Positions 16,253-24,111 of a stretch of DNA of 24,112 nt are shown in pieces. The stretch lies in contig JAQQAK010000223.1 of the NCBI GenBank assembly GCA_028527945.1, forward strand, positions 1 to 24,112. The letters are read 5' to 3'. The notes beneath the pieces were generated by a model that made no database searches, was not told where the DNA came from, and saw only the letters and a program-made list of their open reading frames with translations. The position numbers and the translations under genes are program-made. This DNA comes from Spirochaetaceae bacterium. GTDB lineage: Bacteria > Spirochaetota > Spirochaetia > UBA9216. Numbering within the stretch: position 1 is the first letter of the stretch; the number at the start of each line of letters is the position of its first letter.

Positions 16253-16562
16253 CTAAAAAAATATGCGTCATTTCTTTTTCAAAGAAATGATTTTAAAATA
16301 AATTGTTGATAAATGTTTTAGGTAAATCTCTAAAGATAATTTTCTGAGATTTACCTGATTAAAAAAGACAGAGATTTATGGAACATGAAAATATAGTTGA
16401 GTTTTATGCTAAATAGCTTTGAATGAGCTATTGACGTGGTAAATGTGTTAATACTACAGAGCGAATACAAACTATTGAATAAATTCATGATAATGGCCGT
16501 TTTGGAAACGGCCATTATTTTTTTGTTAAAATTTTCTGTCATTTTTTTGTTGCTTAAAAAAA
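16253..16562. other. Intergenic region with two perfect hairpins
   Basis: TCATTTCTTT-TTC-AAAGAAATGA (16268-16290) lies just before the MFS ribosome binding site. AGGTAAATCTC/GAGATTTACCT (16320-16356, 11 bp) is upstream of that. A terminator-like hairpin at 16490-16525 is listed separately. No gene is seen. Confidence 0.6.
16490..16525. terminator. Terminator-like hairpin downstream of ene-reductase 1
   Basis: TAATGGCCGTTT pairs with AAACGGCCATTA (12 bp) over a 3-base loop. The T-run follows on the plus strand, although the adjacent gene is on the minus strand. It may still stop the minus-strand message weakly, or block antisense transcription. Confidence 0.6.
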
Positions 16563-18497
16563 TTATATGTTAACTGCTGTGTAATATGCGCTCTTTACAG
16601 CCTGTTCAACTGTTGCTACTTTTGAACAGTCTCCAATAAGGTAGAAGCGCTCTTTTGGTGTTTCTCTAAAAACTTCAGCTGAAGCTGTTAGTGATTTCAT
16701 ACCTGCAGCAACTATTATCTTGTCACATTCAATTGTGTGTTCATTATATTTTGCGTCAGCATATACTACAGAATTAGTGTTTATAGATTTACACATTGCT
16801 GATGTTATTATTGTGATATTTTCACAATGATTAAGCTCCCATATTATTTCATCTCTATGTGTCTGAGATGCGTCTGGGGCAAGAGCTTCTCTCATTTCAA
16901 TGAGTGTAATCTTTCTTCCCATGCGTCCTAAATGAAGAGCTGTTTCACAACCTACCTGACCACCTCCGACAATAGCTATATTGTTTCCGAGTTTGTCCTC
17001 AATTCCATAAGAATCAAGTGCCATAACAACGTTCTCAGTGTCGATACCTGGTATTGGAGGTACAATTGGTTCTGCTCCCACAGCTGCTATTACAATGTCA
17101 TAACCTGCTGCTTTGATATCTTCAGGTGTAGCCTTTGTGTTTAGTTTTACATCTACACTAGATTTTAGAGCCTGTTCTCCAATCCAATTTTTATATTTGC
17201 AAAGATCTTTTTTGAAGTTTACAAATTCAGAGAATTTAAGAGCCCCACCCAAATAACTGTTGCTTTCATATAGGGTTACGGAGTGTCCGATTTCGGCGCA
17301 TTTTAATGCTGCCTGTATACCTGCAGGTCCTCCACCAATTATTGCAATAGTTTTTTTGTCTGCTGATGTTTTTGCTATTTGCGGTAGTTTGTGTTCAAGA
17401 CCTATTTCAGCGTTAACTGTACATGAAAAATGATGGCCGTAAACAGCGCTGTCATGACATCTCATACATTTTACACAAGGTTTAACATCTTCACCTCTGC
17501 CTTGGTAAGCGAGTTCTCCAATGTTTGTTTCTGCAATAATACCTCTTGCCATTGCTATTATGTCAGTTTTGCCTTCAGCAATTACTTTGTTAGCATCTTC
17601 AAGGTTCTGAATTCCACCAACAGTATTTACTGGAATTTTTACTCCTGAAGCTTTCATTTTTTCTGCAAGTGGAATATTAGGCATATGAGGTCTGAATCCG
17701 CAAGGGTGAACTACAGTCATATATTCTGGGTTGTGAACTCCAGCAGAAACATGAATGATATCAATTTTATCTTCAATCATTTTGGTAAATTTGATTGCGT
17801 CTTCGATCTCTATTCCGCCTTCTTGATATTCACAACCACTAATTCTCACTTCGATTAAAAGATCTTTTCCAACCTTTTCTCTAATACGATCAATTATCAT
17901 CATTGGGAAACGTGCTCTATTTTCCGCAGAGCCGCCATATTGATCGGTTCTTTTATTTGTAGCAGGAGACAGAAACTGTCCTACTAATAGGCCGTGACCA
18001 AAATGAAGAAGAACCATATCAAATCCTACTTCTTTAAGCGCTGCAGCAGTATTTGCATAGCCTTCAGCTATTCTTTCCATTTCTGATTCAGGCATTTCTT
18101 TTGCAGGGTTGCCTGCCATAAGAATGACACCGTCACTTACACCGTATTCACCGCCGACAACACCGGCAACTCCAAGTTCCATTGATGCTTTTGCGCCGTA
18201 AAAATGTATTCTTTCAGATAATTGAGCTAGATAGTTTAAGTTTGAATGTTTATAAACATCCCATGTTCCGTGTCCGTCGTCTTCTCCAACTTTTGGGAAA
18301 ATACTAACTCCGCCGCAGGTTACACATCCGGCTCCACCTTTTGCTTTGTTTGCGTAATGTGTCATTACTGCTTCTGTAGGGTAGGGTTCTGTTCCCTGCA
18401 CTGAGTGAAGCCCTATTGGTGCTGTAAATATCCTGTTACGAAAGGTTGTTCTTCCTACCGTAATAGGTTTAAGTAAATCGCTATACTGATTGTTCAT
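16563..18497 (-). CDS. Fe-S flavoprotein ene-reductase 1 (2,4-dienoyl-CoA reductase/BaiCD type)
   Basis: This 644-residue three-part enzyme starts with an Old Yellow Enzyme-type FMN barrel (about 1-335). The [4Fe-4S] motif follows as C341-x2-C344-x2-C347-x11-C359, with the spacing of trimethylamine dehydrogenase rather than FadH. The C-terminal half has two dinucleotide folds (IAIIGGGPAGIQAA at about 384-397; IAIVGGGQVGCETA at 507-520) and a closing YLIGDC. The substrate-binding pair H165-x2-H168 is present. In FadH a catalytic Tyr follows (GYL); here it is Leu170 (HFGHGLLVGQFLSP). Such enzymes reduce activated C=C bonds with NAD(P)H. It lies in a minus-strand series with the two MFS genes. 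Likely role: saturating an enone or dienone of the ring substrate. Confidence 0.87.
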   Translation of the reverse strand: MNNQYSDLLKPITVGRTTFRNRIFTAPIGLHSVQGTEPYPTEAVMTHYANKAKGGAGCVTCGGVSIFPKVGEDDGHGTWDVYKHSNLNYLAQLSERIHFYGAKASMELGVAGVVGGEYGVSDGVILMAGNPAKEMPESEMERIAEGYANTAAALKEVGFDMVLLHFGHGLLVGQFLSPATNKRTDQYGGSAENRARFPMMIIDRIREKVGKDLLIEVRISGCEYQEGGIEIEDAIKFTKMIEDKIDIIHVSAGVHNPEYMTVVHPCGFRPHMPNIPLAEKMKASGVKIPVNTVGGIQNLEDANKVIAEGKTDIIAMARGIIAETNIGELAYQGRGEDVKPCVKCMRCHDSAVYGHHFSCTVNAEIGLEHKLPQIAKTSADKKTIAIIGGGPAGIQAALKCAEIGHSVTLYESNSYLGGALKFSEFVNFKKDLCKYKNWIGEQALKSSVDVKLNTKATPEDIKAAGYDIVIAAVGAEPIVPPIPGIDTENVVMALDSYGIEDKLGNNIAIVGGGQVGCETALHLGRMGRKITLIEMREALAPDASQTHRDEIIWELNHCENITIITSAMCKSINTNSVVYADAKYNEHTIECDKIIVAAGMKSLTASAEVFRETPKERFYLIGDCSKVATVEQAVKSAYYTAVNI

Positions 18498-18520
18498 TTA
18501 CTCTCCTTATGTAATTTACG

Positions 18521-18559
18521 AAACCCCTAATAACATAAAATAATGATTATTAGGGGTTT
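18521..18559 (-). promoter_or_regulatory. Leader hairpin of ene-reductase 1, conserved with the one at 9784
   Basis: AAACCCCTAATAA pairs perfectly (13 bp) with TTATTAGGGGTTT around a 13-base loop (CATAAAATAATGA), 23 bases before the start codon. The loop and most of the stem match the leader at 9784-9821. Two T-A pairs there are C-G pairs here, which preserves the fold. Confidence 0.65.
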
Positions 18560-18655
18560 TTAATTATTATCTTTATTTGGAAAAGAGTATAAAAAAATTA
18601 TTATTCAAATTGAATCTCTTAAAACTCATTTTTTTATTACTCTATATAACACAAG

Positions 18656-18688
18656 AGGACTTGCACCATTAAAAATCGCGCAAGTCCT
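18656..18688 (-). terminator. Hairpin after MFS transporter 2
   Basis: AGGACTTGC pairs with GCAAGTCCT (9 bp) about 40 bases after the stop codon. No immediate T-run is seen on the minus strand, so it is a weak terminator or an mRNA-end stabiliser. Confidence 0.5.
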
Positions 18689-18728
18689 GAAAGTCTTATA
18701 ATACTAATATGTGTGACTGCACTTATGT

Positions 18729-20021
18729 TTAAGCTTTTGCTCCATAATCACGGTCAGCTGCGTTAGCATCAGGTATTTTCAGCATTGTAAGAATTGTAAT
18801 GAATGAAACAATGAGAAGACCAATAAGTATGTAGTATGCCATTGTAAGTTTTCCTGCATCATTCATTGAAGCCATGAAAGCAACAGAGAAAGCCATAGGA
18901 ATGGCATGAATAGTCATTATCCATTTGTTGGCTGATTGATAAAGCTGTCGGCCGTATACGTAAGATGTTACACAAGGGTGCATAGTTGGTACTCCACCTG
19001 TCATACATGCTACACCAAATGCCCAAACAATCATTAGTACTTTGTTTCCACCAACAGGCATTATTGCTAATGGGATAACAGCAATGAAGAAAAGAAGGTT
19101 TAGTACAAGTGATGCTTTAATTGAACCAAGCTTATCATCAATCCATCCTAATACAAAACTCATTGGTATACCAGCAATTGCACCAGCTGAAAGATATGGA
19201 AGAGCCTGTACGAAAAGAGGAGGTCCTTGATGACCTTCTGGAGTTAGGGAGTTATATCTAACAGCCATAAAAGACATCATACACATAATAACAAACTGAA
19301 GGATTCCGTAAGAGATTATTAGCTGCCAAGCTCTACTTTCGCTTAGAAGTTTTTTTACTGTAATTTCTTTAAGATCTACATCTGCTTCTGACTTAGGAGC
19401 AGTCTCTGCGCCGTCAGGAAAAAGTCCTGCGTCTTCAGGGTAATCTTTTATAAAAAAGATTGTAATAACTGTCATTGCAAGAATGATGATTCCAAGAACA
19501 ATATATCCCTGCTTGATGCCAACGCTGTTTGCAAGAAGAGTAAGAACTGTAATACCGATAACAGAAAACAAGGGGCTTCCTGCAGTTATTATTCCCATAA
19601 CTCTTCCTCTGTATCTGATGAACCAGTTAGCACAAAGCATGAATGCACCCATTTGCAGCGGTACTACTAAAAGTCTAACAAGAAAAAGACTTACAGCATA
19701 AAGACCATAATTGTCACCTGCTAAGGCTATTCCTATTGTTGCAAGACCTAATACAATCAGACATGGAACCAAAATCTTTTTTACACCAATTTTTACAAAG
19801 GCAGCTCCACAAATAAGATAGGCAAAGATAACTGCTATACCAGCCCAAGTAACCGGGTTGGTTATCTGCATATTTGTCCATCCATATTTTTCTGATAGAT
19901 ATGGTGTTAGAACATTAAGATGGTCATTCTGGAGTCCTGAGTAGAAAAACATAAACAAGACACCAAGAATCATGAAGACTACCGAATAACCGGCAAACTT
20001 CTTGTTTTTGAACATTGACAT
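18729..20021 (-). CDS. MFS transporter 2
   Basis: This 430-residue major facilitator protein has about 12 hydrophobic helices and a long central loop (YPEDAGLFPDGAETAPKSEA...). It differs from the OFA-type carrier at 14972. The opening region carries the sequence GLQNDHLNVLTPYLSEKYGW, and the loop after helix 4 has RYRGRVMGIITAGSP. The family cannot be narrowed further by eye; related carriers stand in anaerobic aromatic and bile-acid gene clusters. The start at 20021 follows AGGGGGA by four bases; an ATG two codons later is possible. It has a strong promoter with a dyad operator and is the first gene of the minus-strand series MFS2, ene-reductase 1, MFS1. Likely role: uptake of the cluster substrate. 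Confidence 0.82.
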   Translation of the reverse strand: MSMFKNKKFAGYSVVFMILGVLFMFFYSGLQNDHLNVLTPYLSEKYGWTNMQITNPVTWAGIAVIFAYLICGAAFVKIGVKKILVPCLIVLGLATIGIALAGDNYGLYAVSLFLVRLLVVPLQMGAFMLCANWFIRYRGRVMGIITAGSPLFSVIGITVLTLLANSVGIKQGYIVLGIIILAMTVITIFFIKDYPEDAGLFPDGAETAPKSEADVDLKEITVKKLLSESRAWQLIISYGILQFVIMCMMSFMAVRYNSLTPEGHQGPPLFVQALPYLSAGAIAGIPMSFVLGWIDDKLGSIKASLVLNLLFFIAVIPLAIMPVGGNKVLMIVWAFGVACMTGGVPTMHPCVTSYVYGRQLYQSANKWIMTIHAIPMAFSVAFMASMNDAGKLTMAYYILIGLLIVSFITILTMLKIPDANAADRDYGAKA

Positions 20022-20098
20022 AGATTCCCCCTATTTTTGTTCAATAAGTTAGTGTATTTAATATTGATAAGCTTCTATAGTAAGCATTATCGGTAGAA

Positions 20099-20170
20099 AT
20101 TATATTAGATGAGATGACACCCTACAACGTTCATTATTGTATTTAATAGTGTCGAATTAATACTATTGAA
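20099..20170 (-). promoter_or_regulatory. Promoter and LysR-type operator of MFS 2
   Basis: On the minus strand, TTGTAG (20127-20122), 17 bases and TATAAT (20104-20099) form a strong promoter. Upstream lies AATAGT-N11-ACTATT (20145-20167), an interrupted dyad of the T-N11-A form typical of LysR sites. It contains GTCGAATTAAT. Confidence 0.6.
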
Positions 20171-20584
20171 TTTATAATGTATTATTACTATCAAATCCCT
20201 TTGATATGGTAATACGGAGGTATGCATCTGTCAAATTAAAAAAAATAAATTTTAAGAAACAATAAAATTTATTTAGATTTTTATAAAAATTATGATTATT
20301 TATAAAATGTGGTGATGTTATAAAAAAATAGTTTTTATCTTGACCATAACTCCCTCAGCTTTTAAGCTAAGAATAAAGAACTTAAATTTGTCAAAATTGA
20401 GAAAGATTGAGTTAAATTGTGTTGTCATTAATTTAATAATTTCATCATGAGTTTATTATTTCAGTGATGCCTGCTTTACAGTTTGCAATATTGCGTAAAA
20501 TTATTTTGAATAGTTCGATTTTGAACAAGAATAAGTATGAATTTAAATAGATAGATTTGATATCTTTAAATGCAATAATGAAAG

Positions 20585-20613
20585 TTGTCGAGTTAAATGC
20601 CAAACTATATAAT
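20585..20613 (+). promoter_or_regulatory. Promoter of the BKACE gene
   Basis: TTGTCG (20585-20590), 17 bases and a consensus TATAAT (20608-20613). The -35 box is part of TTGTCGAGTTAAATG, one of the recurring GTCG motifs. An AAGGAG box at 20638-20643 precedes the ATG. Confidence 0.6.
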
Positions 20614-20654
20614 TTTAGTAACTAATGATATTGTAATAAGGAGAATATTTTTAT

Positions 20655-21551
20655 ATGGCAAAGAAAACTATTATTACTGCTGCTCTTACCGGAGCGGTTA
20701 CACCCGCCGGTTTTGATATTCCGGCAACTCCAGAAAAAATCGCTGAAGAAGCTTATCAGGCATGGAAGCTAGGCGCTTCTGTTGTTCATCTTCATATGAG
20801 AGATGATGAAGGTCTTGGTACAATGGATGCTGAAAAATTCAAGCAGACAATAAAGCTTATTCGTGAGTACAAAGACTGTGATGTTATAATTAACTGTACA
20901 TCTTCTGGTGATGGAAGAGTTTCTGGTGGAGACCCTGAAGGGAATGCTATCAGAATGAAGCACCATAAAACTCTTGATGGTATTGAAATGGGTTCATTCG
21001 ATGCTGGTTCTTTTAACTGGATGCCTGCTGGTGTTTTTATGAATACACCAGAGTTTCTTCAGGATCTGGGTGATGTTTATATTGAACGCGGTATTAAACC
21101 TGAAATAGAAATCTTTGATGCTGGTATGCTTGGTGTTACTAATTACTATGTAAAGAAAGGTCATCTTTCAACTCCATGTCATTTTCAGTTTTGTCTTGGT
21201 GTTCTTGGTGCTATGCCTGCTACAGTTGAAAACCTTCTTTATCTTTTGGACAAAATACCTGAAGGATCAACATGGTCTGCGTTTGGTGTTGGTAAAGGTC
21301 ATATGCCTATTATGTATGCAGCTATCGCACTTGGTGGACATATTAGAGTAGGTATGGAAGATAACGTTGTCTACAGTGTTAACGAAGATGGAACTAAGGT
21401 TAAGGCAACAAATGCTATGTTAATTGAGCGTGCTGTTGGTGCTGTTAAGGCTTTCGGAAATGAGGTGGCTACTCCTGCTGAAGCAAGAGAAATGCTTGGT
21501 ATTAAAGCTTTCGACGGTGCTGCTGTAAGAAAGACATTAGGAATTGCGTAA
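20655..21551 (+). CDS. Beta-keto acid cleavage enzyme (BKACE, DUF849)
   Basis: This 298-residue TIM-barrel protein is of the Kce family (3-keto-5-aminohexanoate cleavage enzyme). The zinc ligands His45 and His47 lie in VVHLHMRDDEG and Glu235 in HIRVGMEDNVVY. Arg231 and Asp236 stand at the same spacing as Arg226 and Asp231 of Kce. The family condenses a beta-keto acid with acetyl-CoA and splits it into acetoacetate and a new acyl-CoA. Kce has a glutamate early in the barrel (CGAEVT, Glu14) that binds the substrate amine. Here the segment reads TGAVTPAG, so the substrate is probably not an amine. The gene is a single-gene unit with its own promoter and two terminators, and is the natural last step after ring opening. 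Confidence 0.9.
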   Translation: MAKKTIITAALTGAVTPAGFDIPATPEKIAEEAYQAWKLGASVVHLHMRDDEGLGTMDAEKFKQTIKLIREYKDCDVIINCTSSGDGRVSGGDPEGNAIRMKHHKTLDGIEMGSFDAGSFNWMPAGVFMNTPEFLQDLGDVYIERGIKPEIEIFDAGMLGVTNYYVKKGHLSTPCHFQFCLGVLGAMPATVENLLYLLDKIPEGSTWSAFGVGKGHMPIMYAAIALGGHIRVGMEDNVVYSVNEDGTKVKATNAMLIERAVGAVKAFGNEVATPAEAREMLGIKAFDGAAVRKTLGIA

Positions 21552-21569
21552 GCAGAATAAAATAAAGAA

Positions 21570-21614
21570 GGGATGTTCACTCTTTATATTGGGGTGAACA
21601 TCCCTCTTTTTTCT
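21570..21614 (+). terminator. Terminator of the BKACE gene
   Basis: GGGATGTTCAC pairs perfectly with GTGAACATCCC (11 bp), followed by TCTTTTTT. It starts 19 bases after the stop codon. Confidence 0.9.
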
Positions 21615-21716
21615 TGTGGGGAGGGGGAACACCCCACCTTATTAAAAATGATCTCCTTCTATAATAAATACAAAATTTGACCATATAATTTGTTTTTTTC
21701 TGTATAATTTTACATT

Positions 21717-21758
21717 GCCTGTAAAATAATTGTTAGCATTTTACAGGCGAGTTTTTTT
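21717..21758 (+). terminator. Second terminator between BKACE and ene-reductase 2
   Basis: GCCTGTAAAAT pairs perfectly with ATTTTACAGGC, and seven T follow on the plus strand. It lies next to the stop of the minus-strand ene-reductase 2 gene, for which no T-run is available. Confidence 0.7.
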
Positions 21759-21766
21759 ATTCTTTT

Positions 21767-23728
21767 CTATAATATATCCATAGCAGCACAGAACCCTTCA
21801 TAAGTAGCCTGCTTTACCAGTCTGGCTGAAACACAGTCACCTATTGGAAAGAAAAGTGGTACTGTTTTTCTAAAACGTTCAACAGCATCTGTATTAGCTC
21901 TCATTCCAGTTGAGTAAAGTACTGTGTCAGCATCAATAAAGCTTTTTTCACCTTTACTATCAGCATATTCAACACCATCAGCTTTAATCTCAGTTACTCT
22001 TACATTACATTTCCAGTTCAATAATTTTTTCATTCTGGGAATAAGAGCTCTACGATGACTATCATTTGCTTCTTTTGCAATATCATCAAGCATCTCAAGA
22101 ATCATTACGTCATGTCCTTTCTCTGCCAAATAAAATGCTGTTTCACATCCGATTAATCCTCCACCGACAATAGCTATTTTCTTTCCTATCTTTTCAGGTT
22201 CTGAATATACCTTAAGAGCGAAGTCTGCATTTTCAACCCCGGGTATAGGAGGCACTGCCGGAGTAGAGCCTACAGCACAGATTAATGCATAAGGTGATTT
22301 CGATTTGATATAATCTTCATCTGCTTCTGTTTCAAGCTCAATTTTTACACCTGCTCGTTTTGCCCTGGTTATAAGAGATTCTCTGTATCTTCTTAAATCA
22401 CCTTTGTGAGTATCTGTATCTGTAAACCAGAGATGTCCACCTAATCTGTCTTTCTTTTCTGCCAGAGTTACTTTATGACCTCTTTCTGCCGCTGTTATTG
22501 CTGCGTATAAACCACCAACTCCTCCACCTATTACAAGGACGTCTCTTGAAGCTTGTGGTTTTGGAGCCTGTCGCCATCTGAGTTCTCTCTGACTTAAAGG
22601 ATTCACTGCGCAATGCCATGGAAGCGCAACGTTTCTGGCATCTGGATCTGATGGAAGTGGATTGAAACATGAACATCTGAGGCATGGAGCAATTTCATCA
22701 GCCTTATTGAGTATTGTCTTTTTTACAAAGTCAGGATCCGCAAATTGCTGTCGTCCCATTGCTACAAAGTCGCACATTCCTTCGCCGATTACACGATCAA
22801 TAAGTTCCGGATCGTTGAACCCTCCTACAGCAGCAACAGGTACTTTTACATTTTTTTTGATTGCTGCAGCAAGATCAACATTACAACCATGTTTGTCAAA
22901 CATTGATGAAAATGCTTTTGTTTCTACATGTGAATGATAAATTCCGGCAGTAACATGTATTAGGTCAACTTTGTCTTCGATCATTTTACAGTATTCAATT
23001 GTTTCATCCAGATGCATACCGCCTTCTACTCGTTCATCTCCGGATATTCTGAATTCAATAGGAAAATTGTTTCCTACCTCAGCTCTAACCTTATCTAAAA
23101 CAAGCATAGGGAAGCGGGCTCTGTTTTCAAGTGAACCACCCCATTTATCTTTGCGTTTATTAGATAGTGGAGATATAAATTGAGAAAGAAGCCATCCGTG
23201 ACCTCCATGAAGCATGATCATGTCAAATCCTAGTGCTTTTGCGTTTCCACAGGCATTAGCAAAATTATCAGCAACTCTATTCATCATTTCTTCATCCATT
23301 TCATCTACCTGTACTCCATCAGGTCTCATGAATGCTGAGGGACCTATTGGATTGCGATTATCAATACAGGTATTGGGATGATTGACATTACCGACGTGAT
23401 TTAGCTGAATTGAAGCGATAGCTCCGTGAGCCTTTATTGCTTCAGTTAAAATTGCAATAGATTCCATATGATGAGTTGTCATATTAGGAGAAAATAGGTC
23501 CAGACCATGTTCATGCCTTGCTGAAAATTCGTAGTCTACAAAGCTTTCGGTAATTGTTACCTGGGCAAAGCCCCCTCTTGCCTTTGTTTCGTAAGCATCA
23601 ATAGCTTCTGGGGTTGGGGCTCCATCGATTGCGATTCTGTTTGTAGTAATCGGAGCGGCAAGTACTCTGTTTTTGAAAAGAGTATTCTTGATTCGATATG
23701 TTGACAGCATATTGTCATAGTTCGTCAT
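21767..23728 (-). CDS. Fe-S flavoprotein ene-reductase 2 (2,4-dienoyl-CoA reductase/BaiCD type)
   Basis: This 653-residue protein has the same three-part layout as ene-reductase 1. It has an FMN barrel (1-345), a cysteine cluster, then two dinucleotide folds (VLVIGGGVGGLYAA at 397-410; IAIVGGGLIGCETA at 518-531) and a closing PIGDC. H174-x2-H177 is kept, but the position of the FadH catalytic Tyr is Trp179 (GGHGWLLSQFISP). The cysteine motif is irregular: C349-x2-C352-x1-C354-x18-C373. FadH has x2-x3-x11 and ene-reductase 1 has x2-x2-x11. Cluster assembly is therefore uncertain, unless an extended loop brings Cys373 into place. It is transcribed alone on the minus strand, downstream of an HxlR-type regulator. 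Likely role: a second C=C reduction, on a different intermediate from ene-reductase 1. Confidence 0.85.
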   Translation of the reverse strand: MTNYDNMLSTYRIKNTLFKNRVLAAPITTNRIAIDGAPTPEAIDAYETKARGGFAQVTITESFVDYEFSARHEHGLDLFSPNMTTHHMESIAILTEAIKAHGAIASIQLNHVGNVNHPNTCIDNRNPIGPSAFMRPDGVQVDEMDEEMMNRVADNFANACGNAKALGFDMIMLHGGHGWLLSQFISPLSNKRKDKWGGSLENRARFPMLVLDKVRAEVGNNFPIEFRISGDERVEGGMHLDETIEYCKMIEDKVDLIHVTAGIYHSHVETKAFSSMFDKHGCNVDLAAAIKKNVKVPVAAVGGFNDPELIDRVIGEGMCDFVAMGRQQFADPDFVKKTILNKADEIAPCLRCSCFNPLPSDPDARNVALPWHCAVNPLSQRELRWRQAPKPQASRDVLVIGGGVGGLYAAITAAERGHKVTLAEKKDRLGGHLWFTDTDTHKGDLRRYRESLITRAKRAGVKIELETEADEDYIKSKSPYALICAVGSTPAVPPIPGVENADFALKVYSEPEKIGKKIAIVGGGLIGCETAFYLAEKGHDVMILEMLDDIAKEANDSHRRALIPRMKKLLNWKCNVRVTEIKADGVEYADSKGEKSFIDADTVLYSTGMRANTDAVERFRKTVPLFFPIGDCVSARLVKQATYEGFCAAMDIL

Positions 23729-23832
23729 AAATATTCCTTATTATATTAAAGTATGTTTATAATTTAACATGAGATATAGCTGATGTGAAGTACGCACTTT
23801 TTTGTCGGTAGCTTACTGTTTAGTTAGTAATA

Positions 23833-24111
23833 TTATTTATAAGGTTCTTTCATAAAGTCTTCGTCTTTTTCTCGATATCCATGCCACATTTCACCAAGAG
23901 GATCTATAGGCTGCTTTTTTTGCTTCATGTCGTGCCAGCTCCAATCGTAAAGCATATCAAGAATAGGGCATAAACTTCTGCCTTGTTTGGTTAAGCGGTA
24001 TTCAACTTTTGGAGGAACTTCTGGATATACTCTTCTTTCAATAATACCATCGTTTTCCAGTTCACGAAGATTTTGAGCCAGAACTTTTTCTGAGATTGGC
24101 ATCTGTTTGGT
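23833..24111 (-). CDS. HxlR-type winged-helix regulator (5' end missing)
   Basis: The frame runs into the window edge, so the N-terminus is not visible. The internal Met at 24102 is not the start, because the preceding codons (Thr-Lys-Gln) continue the HxlR pattern. Visible are ISEKVLAQNLRELENDGIIE, RRVYPEVPPKVEYRLTKQG and LCPILDMLYDW, the recognition helix, wing and C-terminal dimer helix of HxlR proteins. These are small DNA-binding proteins that sense redox state or aldehydes, or control catabolic and transport genes. It lies 104 bases upstream of ene-reductase 2 on the same strand and may regulate it. Confidence 0.9.
   Translation of the reverse strand, partial: TKQMPISEKVLAQNLRELENDGIIERRVYPEVPPKVEYRLTKQGRSLCPILDMLYDWSWHDMKQKKQPIDPLGEMWHGYREKDEDFMKEPYK

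Larger units (their letters stand above)
20022..20654. other. Divergent regulatory region between MFS 2 and the BKACE gene
   Basis: This 633-base AT-rich region contains no gene. The MFS promoter with its operator lies on the left and the BKACE promoter on the right, each listed separately. The middle, about 20220-20560, shows nothing recognisable. Confidence 0.6.

Noticed and set aside
20221..20238. Five-codon frame (MHLSN) after GGAGG
   Set aside because: The GGAGG is only one base from the ATG, and the frame is too short to support as a leader peptide.
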